DNA of 64,000 nt from Nocardia vinacea NBRC 16497 (lineage in GTDB: Bacteria; Actinomycetota; Actinomycetes; Mycobacteriales; Mycobacteriaceae): assembly GCF_000308835.1 (NCBI RefSeq), contig NZ_BAGN01000204.1, forward strand, positions 1-64,000, in the 5' to 3' direction. This document shows positions 17,443 to 25,732 of this stretch, piece by piece (within the stretch, counting starts at the first letter, position 1; each line of letters opens with the position of its first letter). The notes below the pieces were generated by a model. That model worked only from the letters and a program-made list of their open reading frames with translations. It ran no database searches and had not been told where the DNA came from. The position numbers and the translations under genes are program-made.

Positions 17443-18698
17443 CGGTGCGACCATACGATCAGGTCGAGACGATTCGGACACGAGTCCGGTTCAACCCCTT
17501 CAGCGCGGAGTTCCGCCGCGACCCCTACCCTCTCTACCGGCAGCTTCGTGAGGCGCAGCCGGTGCACAAGACACTGGGGATGTGGGTGCTCACTCGGCAC
17601 AGCGATGTGCGCGGGGTCCTGCACGACCGCTCGTTCGGTGCTGGACTGATTCCGCGGCTGGTCGGCGAGCAGGCCGAGCGACTCGGGCAGCACAATGTCG
17701 CGCGGATCGAGCGGCTGGGCCGGAAGTCGTTGGTATTCACCGACAACCCTGACCATGCGCGGCTGCGAGGACTGGTGAATCGGGTGTTCACCGCCCGGGC
17801 GGTCGCCGACCTGCGCCCCCTGGTCATACGGGTCGCCGAGGATCTGATGCGGCGAGCCTGGAACGCGGGCGGTTTGGACGTGATCACGGAGTTGGCTGCG
17901 CCCTTGCCGGTCACGGTGCTGTGCGAATGGATGGCCCTCCCCGGCGAGTTGCGCGAACGGGTCGGCCCATGGACCCACGACATTCGGTTCCTGCTGGAAC
18001 CAGGGTTGATGAAGGCCGAGGACTTCGCGCGCGTGTGTGCGGTGGTCGAAGAGTTCGCTACCGCCCTGGACGGGGTGCTCGCCGAACGCCGGTCCCGGCC
18101 CGGCGCCGACCTGATCAGTCGGCTGCTCGCCGCGCGCACGACGGGTGGCGACATGCTCAGCGACGAGGAGCTGATCTTCGTCTGCATCATGTGCTTCGTC
18201 GCGGGCAACGAGACCACGAAATCCTTGATCGGTAACGGTGTGCTGGCACTGCTGCGGCATCCGGATCAGGCCACGCTGCTGCGGCGCAGGCCTGCATTGG
18301 TCAGAGCCGCGGTCGTGGAGTCGCTGCGCTACGACTGTCCGCTGCAGCTGACCAAGCGCCTGGCCACCCGCGATGCCGATATCGACGGGAATCGGATATC
18401 GGCCGGCGACCAAGTCCTGGTGTGCCTGGGCGCCGCCAACCGTGACCCCGCCGTCTTCGACCGACCCGACGAGTTCGATCTGACCCGCACCGCCGGGGAT
18501 CATCTGGCCTTCGGCCACGGAATGCACGGTTGCCTGGGTGGGCTGCTCGCCGAACTGCAGGCGGAGATCGCCTTCGAATACTTGTACCGGCACTCGCAGG
18601 ACCTGGAGCTACCGGATGGCGAGTTGGAGTGGCAGGACCACAGTTTCATTGTTCGTGGGTTGAAAAATCTACCGGTCACACTCCGGAGCGTTCGATGA
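17439..18698 (+). CDS. Cytochrome P450 (first of two in the lipid operon)
   Basis: The protein has 419 residues and its ATG overlaps the preceding TGA. Diagnostic P450 features are the I-helix oxygen-binding AGNETT (about residue 251), ESLRYD (ExxR, about 291) and the heme loop FGHGMHGCLGG with the ligand Cys365. It is soluble with no membrane anchor, a bacterial class I type needing external ferredoxin and reductase; none is encoded in the window. Embedded in the acyl-ACP run, it most likely hydroxylates or further oxidises the fatty acyl chain or an NRPS-bound residue; both are inferences. The next gene again overlaps by ATGA, so translational coupling is strong. Confidence 0.9.
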   Translation: MTVRPYDQVETIRTRVRFNPFSAEFRRDPYPLYRQLREAQPVHKTLGMWVLTRHSDVRGVLHDRSFGAGLIPRLVGEQAERLGQHNVARIERLGRKSLVFTDNPDHARLRGLVNRVFTARAVADLRPLVIRVAEDLMRRAWNAGGLDVITELAAPLPVTVLCEWMALPGELRERVGPWTHDIRFLLEPGLMKAEDFARVCAVVEEFATALDGVLAERRSRPGADLISRLLAARTTGGDMLSDEELIFVCIMCFVAGNETTKSLIGNGVLALLRHPDQATLLRRRPALVRAAVVESLRYDCPLQLTKRLATRDADIDGNRISAGDQVLVCLGAANRDPAVFDRPDEFDLTRTAGDHLAFGHGMHGCLGGLLAELQAEIAFEYLYRHSQDLELPDGELEWQDHSFIVRGLKNLPVTLRSVR

Positions 18699-18943
18699 CC
18701 GTCCTGCGATCGACGAGGACGTGGCTGCGGCAGGACCGCGCCGAGGCGCCCGTGCCGCTGGTCTGCATACCGCACGCTGGTGCGGGCGCGTCATCTTTCA
18801 ACCGTTGGCTCGGCCTGTTCCCGCCGGACATCGCCGCGGTCCGGGTCCAGCTCCCCGGCCGGGAGGATCTGTCCGGCGACCACCTCTTCCACCATCGGCA
18901 TCGAGTGGCCATCGCGGCGGCGATGACGGCCGCATTGCAGTGA
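18695..18943 (+). pseudogene. Truncated type II (editing) thioesterase, N-terminal third
   Basis: Only 82 residues are encoded from ATG 18695. VPLVCIPHAGAGASSFNRW and VQLPGRED are the standard N-terminal signature of GrsT-type external thioesterases (about 240 residues). The frame then runs into HRVAIAAAMTAALQ and stops before any GxSxG nucleophile or catalytic histidine. No remainder of the enzyme appears in another frame, because the fatty acyl-AMP ligase begins within 9 nt. The piece therefore cannot be a working hydrolase. It looks like a deletion remnant whose start and stop keep translational coupling between P450 and ligase genes. It could persist as a small coupling peptide. Confidence 0.75.
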
Positions 18944-18951
18944 GGACCGAC

Positions 18952-20679
18952 GTGCCGCACACCATTCTGCTTCCCGACATCCTCCAGCGTCGCGCCGCCG
19001 ACGAGCCGGACCGGGCCGCCTACGTGTTCTTGGACGAGAACGGTTCGGAGACAACCGCACTGACCTACCGCGAATTGCACGACCGGGCGCTCGCAGTGGC
19101 GGTGGCGCTCGGATCCCGCTGCGCGCCGGGGGACCGCGCGCTGCTGGTGTTCCCGCAGAGCCTGGATTTCATCGTCGCGTACTTCGGTTGCCTCTACGCA
19201 GGCGTCATCGCGGTGCCGGTGAATCCGCCGCGCCGCGACAAGGTGCAGGAGGCGACACGAGCCATCACCGTCGACTGCGGGGCCGTCGCGGTGCTGACGC
19301 TCGGTGCGATGATCGCGACGTTGCGGCCGACACTGGCGCCGATCTGCGCGGTCCGGCATTGGCTTGCCGTTGACGACCTGCCCGTGGCGGGGACGGGCGT
19401 CACACCCACCGTCGCCGAGCTCGATGCTGTCGCGTTCCTGCAGTACACGTCCGGCTCCACCGCGGCTCCCAAAGGGGTCATGGTCACGCATCGGAACTTG
19501 ATGGCGAACGAGGAGATGATTCGGCAGGCGTTCGGCCACGACCGGGATTCGACGGTGGTCGGGTGGGCGCCCTTCTTCCACGACCAGGGTTTGATCGGCA
19601 ACGTGCTGCAGCCGCTGTATGTGGGGGCGACCAGCATCCTGATGTCGCCGACAACGTTCATTCGCAAACCGCTGCTGTGGCTGGAGACCATCTCCCGGTA
19701 TCGCGCGCACACCAGCGGTGGCCCCAACTTCGCTTTCGACGCCTGTGTCGCGCGCGCCGGGGGAGAGGTGCCCGAGTTGGATCTGAGCAGCTGGAAGGTA
19801 GCGTTCAACGGGGCCGAGCCGATCCGCGCCGAGACGTTGTCCCGGTTCGCGAAAGCCTTCGCGCCGTACGGGTTCGATGCTCGGGCGCTGTATCCGTGCT
19901 ATGGACTCGCCGAGGCCAGTCTGCTCGTCGCGGGCAGCCGGAAGGCGCGCGGTCCGCTGACGCTCGACGTGGATCCCGACGCGCTCGGCTGCGGGCGCTA
20001 CGCCGATGCCGCAGCGAACCGGGCCCGCACCCTTGTCGGCTCGGGGCGCGTGCTTGCGAAGCAAGAACTGCGCATCGTGGATCCCGATACCGGGCAGGTC
20101 TGTCCGCCGGGTCGGATCGGTGAGATCTGGGTGTCGGGAGAACATGTCGCACAGGGCTATTGGGAGAATCCCGAGGCGACTGCCGAGACCTTCCACGCGC
20201 GATGCGCCGACGATTCCGCACGAACCTACCTGCGCACCGGCGACCTCGGTGTAGTGGTGGACGGTGAGCTGTATGTGGTGGGCCGGCTCGAGGACCTCAT
20301 CATCGTTCGCGGGCGGAATTATTACCCGCACGACATCGAACACACCGTTCAGGCCGCGCATCCCGCGCTACGGATCGGCGGTGGTGCGGCGTTCTCGGTG
20401 CCCGGGCGTGACGGCGCGAAGCTCGTCGTGGTGCAAGAGGTCAAGCGTGACACGCTGGAGGCCGATGTCATCGACATCGTGGGCGCGATCAGGACGGCGG
20501 TCGTACAGGAGCACGAACTGGCCATCGGCGAGGTGGTGCTGACCCCGGCCGGCCAGGTGCAGAAGACCAGCAGTGGAAAGATCATGCGTTCAGCAGCCAG
20601 AAAACGGTATCTGGCAGGCGGATTCGGGACCTGGTCACCGCGCGGCGAAGAACCCGCAGAACTTCGAGCAAGGAGCTGA
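18952..20679 (+). CDS. Fatty acyl-AMP ligase (FAAL)
   Basis: The protein has 575 residues from GTG 18952, six bases after GAGG; GTG 18940, overlapping the previous stop, is the alternative. The adenylate-forming core motif YTSGSTAAPKGV is at 165-176. Features favouring FAAL over acyl-CoA ligase are the NPPRRDKVQEA segment, GWAPFFHDQGLIGN and SGGPNFAFDAC, together with a downstream carrier-linked context. FAALs activate a fatty acid as acyl-AMP and transfer it to an ACP phosphopantetheine. Its partner is probably the ACP at 16280-16537 or the first carrier domain of the upstream NRPS. This is the entry point of the proposed lipid pathway. Chain length cannot be read. Confidence 0.92.
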   Translation: MPHTILLPDILQRRAADEPDRAAYVFLDENGSETTALTYRELHDRALAVAVALGSRCAPGDRALLVFPQSLDFIVAYFGCLYAGVIAVPVNPPRRDKVQEATRAITVDCGAVAVLTLGAMIATLRPTLAPICAVRHWLAVDDLPVAGTGVTPTVAELDAVAFLQYTSGSTAAPKGVMVTHRNLMANEEMIRQAFGHDRDSTVVGWAPFFHDQGLIGNVLQPLYVGATSILMSPTTFIRKPLLWLETISRYRAHTSGGPNFAFDACVARAGGEVPELDLSSWKVAFNGAEPIRAETLSRFAKAFAPYGFDARALYPCYGLAEASLLVAGSRKARGPLTLDVDPDALGCGRYADAAANRARTLVGSGRVLAKQELRIVDPDTGQVCPPGRIGEIWVSGEHVAQGYWENPEATAETFHARCADDSARTYLRTGDLGVVVDGELYVVGRLEDLIIVRGRNYYPHDIEHTVQAAHPALRIGGGAAFSVPGRDGAKLVVVQEVKRDTLEADVIDIVGAIRTAVVQEHELAIGEVVLTPAGQVQKTSSGKIMRSAARKRYLAGGFGTWSPRGEEPAELRARS

Positions 20680-20683
20680 GCAC

Positions 20684-21148
20684 ATGCAGATCTGGCAAGC
20701 GGCAAACCCCGATTTCGAAGCGGCCGTGACAGGCGCGGTGCTCAGCATGCCGGCTGCCCAACATTTGGGTTTCGAATTCGGGCGGGTGGCTCCCGGCGAA
20801 GTCGAGATAGTCCAGCCGCATCGCAAGGAACTCACCCAGCACGACGGGTTCTTCCAGGGCGGCGTGCTCGGCTCCCTGGCGGATTTCGCCGCCGGTTCCG
20901 CGGCCGGGACCCTGCTGCAGCCGGGATGGGTGAACATGACGATCGACTACACGGTGAAGATCCTCGCCCCGGCGAAGGGCCCGAAGGTCGTCGCCCGCGG
21001 CCGGGTGATCAAGCCCGGCGCGCTCATCACGATCGCCGCGGCAGATGTCTACTCGGTCGACGGCGACGGCGAAACACTCTGTGCCACAGCGCTTGTGACC
21101 ATGCGAAATGTGAAGCTGTTCAAATCGGACCGGGAGGAGCGGCAATGA
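20684..21148 (+). CDS. PaaI-type hotdog thioesterase
   Basis: The protein has 154 residues; ATG 20684 follows AAGGAG with 8 nt spacing and starts 4 nt after the ligase stop. The hotdog PaaI signature is visible as LTQHDGFFQGGVLGSLADFAAGSAA (HDGFFQGG with the catalytic Asp/Asn region about residues 46-62), followed by VNMTIDYTVKILAPAKG. Family members hydrolyse acyl-CoA or acyl-ACP thioesters as homotetramers. Here it may edit stalled or wrong acyl-ACP species, a job the truncated type II thioesterase can no longer do; this is inference. The gene overlaps the second P450 by ATGA. Confidence 0.85.
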   Translation: MQIWQAANPDFEAAVTGAVLSMPAAQHLGFEFGRVAPGEVEIVQPHRKELTQHDGFFQGGVLGSLADFAAGSAAGTLLQPGWVNMTIDYTVKILAPAKGPKVVARGRVIKPGALITIAAADVYSVDGDGETLCATALVTMRNVKLFKSDREERQ

Positions 21149-22353
21149 CCTCCGACGCATTCGTCTTCGACCCGTTCGCCGCGGGCTTCGCCGCGGATCC
21201 TTATCCCCACTATGCCCGGCTGCGCACCACCGCACCCACTCACGAGCATCCACTCGGGTTCTGGATCGTGTCGAAGTACGAGGATGTCGCCGGGCTGCAG
21301 CGGTCGGCGCAGTCCGTCGACGAGCAGTACTTGACCCGGCTGCCGTCGTGGAAGAGTGACAGCAGCAGGCTCGGCAAAGAAAACCGCATGATGCGCGGAC
21401 TATCCATGCTGGACCGGGATCCGCCCGATCACACCCGCCTGCGCCGCCTCGTCGCCAAGGCGTTCACAGCCCGCGCGATCGAGGCGTTGCAGTCCAGGGT
21501 CGAGGCACTCGTCGACGCCGCCCTGGACCGCATCGCCGAGGCGGGCACCGCGGATGTCGTTGCGGAACTGGCATTTCCGGTGCCGTTCGGGATCATCTCG
21601 GAGATGCTGGGTGTCCCGGTAGTGGAGCACACCCGGCTGCGCGAACTCACCGCGATTCTGGTGCTGGCATTGGAACCCCTTCCCGATCCTGCCCTGCAGG
21701 CCAAGGTCCGATCGGCCAACCAGGAACTGTTCGCCATGGTCGGCGAACTGGTCCGCTGGAAACGCGCCACTCCCGGGGACGACCTACTGACCAGGCTCAT
21801 CACCGCGGAACACGAGGGCGATGTCTTGAGCGAGGACGAACTGGTCGCCCAGGTCATGCTGCTCTACATCGCGGGCCACGAAACGACCGTGAATCATCTC
21901 GCGGGCGGGATCCTCGCCCTGCTACGCCATCCCGAACAGGCTCGTCGGCTACGAGAAGACCTGGGACTGGCCGACAACGCCGTCGCGGAACTGCTCAGAT
22001 ATGACACTCCGGTGCAACTGATGCGCCGAATCACCGTCGAACCCGTTGCCATCGGCGGCGCGGAGATTCCGCCCGGCAATTTGGTGATCGCCTGTGTCGC
22101 CGCCGCCAATCGTGATCCGGAATTCTGGGGCGCCGACGGCGACGAATTGCGCCTCGACCGGCCGAACGCGCAGCAGAACCTCTCGTTCGGCGCGGGTATC
22201 CATCACTGCCTGGGTGCGGCGCTGGTTCGGCTCGAGGCCCGAGTCGCCTTCTCGCGCTTCGTGCAGCGCTTCCCCGACGCCGGCATCGAGGAACTGCGCT
22301 GGAACGGCCGGATCAATGTGCGTGGCCCCGCCGAACTGTCGATCTCGGTGTAG
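21145..22353 (+). CDS. Cytochrome P450 (second in the lipid operon)
   Basis: The protein has 402 residues, and its ATG overlaps the thioesterase stop; GGAGGAG precedes it. The oxygen-binding AGHETT is at about residue 245, ExxR is ELLR at about 283, and the heme loop FGAGIHHCLGAAL has the ligand Cys355. The N-terminus DPFAAGFAADPYPHYARLR is typical of soluble CYP107/CYP105-like bacterial P450s. Compared with the first P450 it is clearly a different subfamily, so the two probably oxidise different positions. As with the first, no redox partner gene is present. The substrate is likely the acyl chain or assembled lipopeptide; this is inferred only from position. Confidence 0.9.
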   Translation: MTSDAFVFDPFAAGFAADPYPHYARLRTTAPTHEHPLGFWIVSKYEDVAGLQRSAQSVDEQYLTRLPSWKSDSSRLGKENRMMRGLSMLDRDPPDHTRLRRLVAKAFTARAIEALQSRVEALVDAALDRIAEAGTADVVAELAFPVPFGIISEMLGVPVVEHTRLRELTAILVLALEPLPDPALQAKVRSANQELFAMVGELVRWKRATPGDDLLTRLITAEHEGDVLSEDELVAQVMLLYIAGHETTVNHLAGGILALLRHPEQARRLREDLGLADNAVAELLRYDTPVQLMRRITVEPVAIGGAEIPPGNLVIACVAAANRDPEFWGADGDELRLDRPNAQQNLSFGAGIHHCLGAALVRLEARVAFSRFVQRFPDAGIEELRWNGRINVRGPAELSISV

Positions 22354-22383
22354 CACATAGTTTTTCGGGAGACGGACAGAGGC

Positions 22384-23208
22384 ATGCCGACAATCACGAT
22401 CGATGGCGCACCGATCGCCTACACCGACACCGGAGCCCCGGCCGGCCGGCCGGAGGCGGCTACCGTGATGTTCGGTCACGGACTGCTGTTCGGCGGCTGG
22501 ATGTTCCAGCCACAGATCGAGGTCCTGCGTGAGCACTACCGCTGCATCACGATCGACTGGCGGGGACAGGGCGCGAGTCCGGCAACCACCCGCGGCTACG
22601 ACATGGACACCCTCACCGGTGACGCCGCCGCGGTGATCCGCCGCCTCGAAGTCGCTCCGGTGCACTGGGTCGGTCTGTCCATGGGCGGTTTCATCGGGCA
22701 GCGAATCGCGGCGCGTCACGGAGCGCTACTGCGCACACTGACGTTGCTGGACAGCAGCGCCGAGCCAGAAGATTCGAACAAGATCGGCGAATACAAGCGG
22801 CTGGCGCTCGCATTGCGACTGTTCGGCGCCCGACCGATCCTCGGCAAGATCGAACCCCACCTATTCGGTCCGAGTTTCCTCGCGAACCCCGCCAACAGAC
22901 CCGCGATCGACAAGTGGGCCGCCCGCCTAGGGCGCTGCGATCGTGCGGCCGTGCGCAAGGCGGTCCTCGGCGTTGCCGATCGTGCGTCGGTCGAGCATGA
23001 GATCACCGCCATCACGATGCCGACGCTCGTCGTCGTCGGCGCCGACGACACAGCGACGCCGCCTGCACGATCCGAGCGTATCGCCGAGTTGATCCCGGCC
23101 GCTCGACTGCACACCATCGCCGATTGTGGCCACACCAGCAGTTTGGAACAGCCGACGGCGATCACGGTACTGCTAAGGGATTTTCTCGGCACCATCGACG
23201 GATCCTGA
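22384..23208 (+). CDS. Alpha/beta hydrolase
   Basis: The protein has 274 residues, last gene of the co-directional run, 30 nt after the P450. The oxyanion HG is in MFGHGLLFGGWMF, the nucleophile Ser99 is in VGLSMGGFIGQ, the acidic residue is in VVGADDTATP (about 217), and His is in DCGHTSSLEQP (about 251). There is no signal peptide. The family includes esterases, lactonases, haloperoxidase-like and carbon-carbon hydrolases, so the reaction is not assigned. In context it might release, edit or lactone-open the lipid product. The 131-nt gap that follows suggests the operon ends here. Confidence 0.82.
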   Translation: MPTITIDGAPIAYTDTGAPAGRPEAATVMFGHGLLFGGWMFQPQIEVLREHYRCITIDWRGQGASPATTRGYDMDTLTGDAAAVIRRLEVAPVHWVGLSMGGFIGQRIAARHGALLRTLTLLDSSAEPEDSNKIGEYKRLALALRLFGARPILGKIEPHLFGPSFLANPANRPAIDKWAARLGRCDRAAVRKAVLGVADRASVEHEITAITMPTLVVVGADDTATPPARSERIAELIPAARLHTIADCGHTSSLEQPTAITVLLRDFLGTIDGS

Positions 23209-23339
23209 TCGCCGGCCATGAGTCGACCGATTGACCAGCGAGCAGACACCGGACAAGATGAATCATGGGTGACTGTCGGATGTACGAATGTCGAATTGCT
23301 CGATGCCTGTCGGGACGGACGGCCTGACGCGAGCATCGA

Positions 23340-23561
23340 GTGCATGACGAATCCGATGTGGCCCAGGCGCGCGTCTTCTACGGATTGCTCGAAGCCGAGG
23401 CCGCTGCCCTGGATGCGATGCTGCGAACCCAGCTGACCCGGCGCGGGGCACCGCGGGCGACCACCGAGGCCCGGTTGCTGGATCGGGACATGCGCGAGGT
23501 GCGCCGCTGCTTGGATCAGTTGCTCGACCGATTTCCGGAACTGGGCCCGAACGAGCGCTGA
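23340..23561 (+). CDS. Small hypothetical protein
   Basis: I do not recognise a family. The frame encodes 73 residues from GTG 23340 (the next start-like codon is inside the helix). It is rich in Ala, Arg, Glu and Leu with heptad-like spacing (LLEAEAAALDAMLRTQLTRR and DMREVRRCLDQLLDRF), so it is predicted to be two long helices forming a hairpin or coiled coil, cytoplasmic and charged. The start is weak and no clear ribosome binding site is visible, but codon use looks like real coding sequence. It lies alone between the lipid operon and the SDR gene. Confidence 0.5.
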   Translation: MHDESDVAQARVFYGLLEAEAAALDAMLRTQLTRRGAPRATTEARLLDRDMREVRRCLDQLLDRFPELGPNER

Positions 23562-23741
23562 GATCCGCTCGCCGACTGGCTCCGCCCAGCTGCGGGTTGG
23601 AACATGTCAGCCGGTTCGGCACCTCGATATCAGGGCGTGGCAAGGGATGCTCCAGCTGCGACCGCGCCACCCGCTGCTGCTGACCCGCCGCGTCGAATGC
23701 CGTGCTGGAGGTCCGCAGTTGTCGGCCCGGCGGCATGGTGG

Positions 23742-23757
23742 CTATAGTTTTATATAG
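23742..23757. promoter_or_regulatory. AT-rich inverted repeat upstream of the SDR gene
   Basis: CTATA (23742-23746) and TATAG (23753-23757) form an inverted repeat inside CTATAGTTTTATATAG, a striking all-AT stretch in a GC-rich sequence. It sits 35-50 nt before ATG 23792, the position of a promoter -10/-35 or an operator for a TetR/MarR-type repressor. The controlling protein is not identified. Confidence 0.5.
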
Positions 23758-23791
23758 TCAGCTGAGACGCGAACGAATCAGGAAGGCAGAC

Positions 23792-24493
23792 ATGACCAGA
23801 ATCGAAGGTGCTATCGCCCTGGTGACCGGCGGGCAACGCGGCCTCGGCCGAGCATTCGCCGAGGAGCTCCTGGCGCGTGGCGCGGCCAAGGTCTACGCCA
23901 CCGCCCGCAAGCCCGAGGCGGACGACGACTCTCGCATCGTCCCGCTCGAATTGGAGGTTACCGACCCGGATTCGGTTGCGGCCGTGGCGGATCGGGCCAC
24001 TGATGTGAACATCGTCATCAACAACGCGGGTGTACTGCGCCCGGCGCCGCTACTGCATGCCGAAATGGCCGATGTGGTCGAAACATTCGAGACCAACGTC
24101 TTCGGCCCCCTGCGCATCGCCCAGGCCTTCGCCCCCATTCTCGCCGCCAACGGTGGTGGCGCCCTGGTGGATATCCACTCCGTGCTGTCCTGGAGCTCAG
24201 GGGCGGCGGCCTACGGTGCGTCGAAGGCAGCCCTGTGGTCTCTGACCAACTCCCTGCGCATCGAACTGGCGGCGCAGGGTACCCAGGTCGTCGGTATCCA
24301 CCTCGGCTTCGCCGAGACCGACATGGTGAAGGGGATGGATGTCGTCAAGCTCAGCCCCGCCGCGGTCGCCGCCGCGGTCGCCGACGGCCTGGAACAGGGT
24401 GTGCACGAAGTTCTTGTCGATGAGTTCACCCGGCAGGTGAAGGCGTCCCTCTCCGGTCCCGTCGAAAACCTCGTCCTTCCCTTCCGTCGCTGA
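23792..24493 (+). CDS. Short-chain dehydrogenase/reductase
   Basis: The protein has 233 residues; ATG 23792 follows AGGAAGG and begins MTRIEGAIALVTGG, the correct SDR N-terminus. Cofactor motif TGGQRGLG (about 13-20), NNAG (about 77-80) and catalytic S-Y-K (HSVLSWS, then YGASK at about 140) are present, so it is an intact classical SDR. ATARKP after strand 2 suggests NADP preference. It likely reduces a small carbonyl or oxidises an alcohol. The tautomerase gene follows 28 nt downstream, so both may form a small catabolic or detoxification operon under the AT-rich inverted repeat. The substrate is unknown. Confidence 0.87.
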   Translation: MTRIEGAIALVTGGQRGLGRAFAEELLARGAAKVYATARKPEADDDSRIVPLELEVTDPDSVAAVADRATDVNIVINNAGVLRPAPLLHAEMADVVETFETNVFGPLRIAQAFAPILAANGGGALVDIHSVLSWSSGAAAYGASKAALWSLTNSLRIELAAQGTQVVGIHLGFAETDMVKGMDVVKLSPAAVAAAVADGLEQGVHEVLVDEFTRQVKASLSGPVENLVLPFRR

Positions 24494-24521
24494 GACACCG
24501 CTTCACCCAAAGGAATTCGCC

Positions 24522-24944
24522 ATGCCGCTCTGGCACATCTACCACCCCGCGAACACCTACACCCCCGAGGACAAGCAAAGCTTCGCCCGGGACATCACCG
24601 CCTACTACGCCCGCGTCGGCCTCCCGGAGTTCTACGCCGTAGCCCTCTTCCACGAACTGCCCGCCGACTCCTTCTACGTGGGTGGTAAACCCACCGCCGC
24701 CTCGGTGCGCATCACCATCGACCACCTCGCCCGGCAACTCGACGACCCTGAAATGCGAAAGCGCATGACGCGCGGCCTCGACACGCTCATGGCCCCCTAT
24801 ACGCACGACCGTGGCCTGCACCTCGAATTCAATATCAACGAGGTCGCCCGTGACACCTGGATGATCGCTGGTCTCTTCCCGCCGCCGATCGGCGGCGATA
24901 TCGAGCAGACCTGGGCCAAGGAGAACAAACCCATCCCGTACTGA
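24522..24944 (+). CDS. Tautomerase-superfamily protein (cis-CaaD-like)
   Basis: The protein has 140 residues and begins Met-Pro, so Pro1 of the processed chain can be the catalytic base, the hallmark of the tautomerase superfamily. Length and the pattern PLWHIYHPANTYTPEDKQ, FYAVALFHELP and SVRITIDHLARQL match the group of putative oxalocrotonate tautomerases related to cis-3-chloroacrylate dehalogenase. AAGGAATT precedes the ATG. Such enzymes tautomerise or hydrate small unsaturated acids. Adjacent to an SDR, a role in small-molecule detoxification is plausible. The substrate is not inferable. Confidence 0.83.
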   Translation: MPLWHIYHPANTYTPEDKQSFARDITAYYARVGLPEFYAVALFHELPADSFYVGGKPTAASVRITIDHLARQLDDPEMRKRMTRGLDTLMAPYTHDRGLHLEFNINEVARDTWMIAGLFPPPIGGDIEQTWAKENKPIPY

Positions 24945-25105
24945 AGTCGGCGGCGGCGCACTTGTCCGAGGTATCGGATTCGCCAGGCGCACTGGGCTTT
25001 CCACCGCACCTGCGCGGCTCGATGGTCTCCGCCGCCGAGCTTTTCGATCAATCGACGGTCGAGTCCGTCGTCACCGCGATGACCACCGCGCTGGAGGCGA
25101 TGTGA
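24941..25105 (+). pseudogene. Remnant of an NRPS condensation-domain C-terminus
   Basis: In the frame ending at TGA 25103-25105 the translation ends GSMVSAAELFDQSTVESVV followed by TAMTTALEAM. This matches the last helices of condensation domains; compare FTYAADLFDESTVRSFVDRF inside the NRPS at 27216-43868. The upstream part of the frame runs into the tautomerase gene in another phase and has no start. It is therefore probably a leftover of a deleted NRPS gene or stand-alone condensation protein. The similarity was judged by eye over about 30 residues. Confidence 0.5.
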
Positions 25106-25110
25106 AGAAG

Positions 25111-25611
25111 TCAGCGCCCGGTGGTGCCGTCGATCAGTTCGCGCAGGATGTCCGCGTGGCCGGCGTGGCGGCCGGTCTCCTCGATCATGTGGGTGAGTGC
25201 CCAGCGGAGGCTGGGAGCGGGACGGTCCGGCCGCGATCGAGGGACCGGTGCGCCGAGATCGGTACAGCCGTCGAGTATTTCGTTGGCACGCTCGACCGCA
25301 TCTCGGTAGCGGGCGACCACATCGGCCACGCTGTCGGCTGGTGATGCCTGAAACGTCGCCTGCCAGTCGGTGACGTTGTCCCCGAGGAACATCGAGCGTT
25401 CGACGAAAGTCAGGTGCTCGAGCAGTCCGAGCAGGTTCGTGCCCGACGGCACCGCGGCTGTTCGCACCTGCGGTTCGGGGGCACCGTCCACCTTCGCGGC
25501 GATCGAGGCCCGGAGGTAATCGAGGAATCCGCGCAGGATTTCGGTCTCGCTGCTTCCGGTCCGGGGCGGTGGGGTGTCGCCGCGGCGTCTGCGGCGCGTG
25601 GTGGTACTCAT
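25111..25611 (-). CDS. DinB/DUF664 family protein
   Basis: The protein has 166 residues from ATG 25611, which follows GGAGG; the frame extends further but lacks support. The N-terminus is Arg- and Thr-rich (STTTRRRRR), then a four-helix DinB-like fold. Family marks are SETEILRGFLDYLRASI, LLEHLTFVERSMF with the first metal His, and the C-terminal ALTHMIEETGRHAGHADILR with two more His. Three conserved His fit metal binding. Actinomycete DUF664 proteins are thought to be mycothiol-dependent transferases; the substrate is unknown. It is transcribed against the tautomerase gene. Confidence 0.82.
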   Translation of the reverse strand: MSTTTRRRRRGDTPPPRTGSSETEILRGFLDYLRASIAAKVDGAPEPQVRTAAVPSGTNLLGLLEHLTFVERSMFLGDNVTDWQATFQASPADSVADVVARYRDAVERANEILDGCTDLGAPVPRSRPDRPAPSLRWALTHMIEETGRHAGHADILRELIDGTTGR

Positions 25612-25732
25612 CAAGCCTCCTGTGGTCGGCACGCGCCCAGTCTTGCCACGCTCACCACGATCCGGCACGCCAACTTGCTGTTCCGGCAAGGTGGCCTCGT
25701 GGCGTCGGCGATGAGCTCAGCGAAATAACCTG

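Noticed and set aside
23263..23736. Minus-strand open frame opposite the small gene at 23340
   Set aside because: Arg/Pro/Ser-rich composition typical of the reverse of GC-rich coding DNA, no motif.
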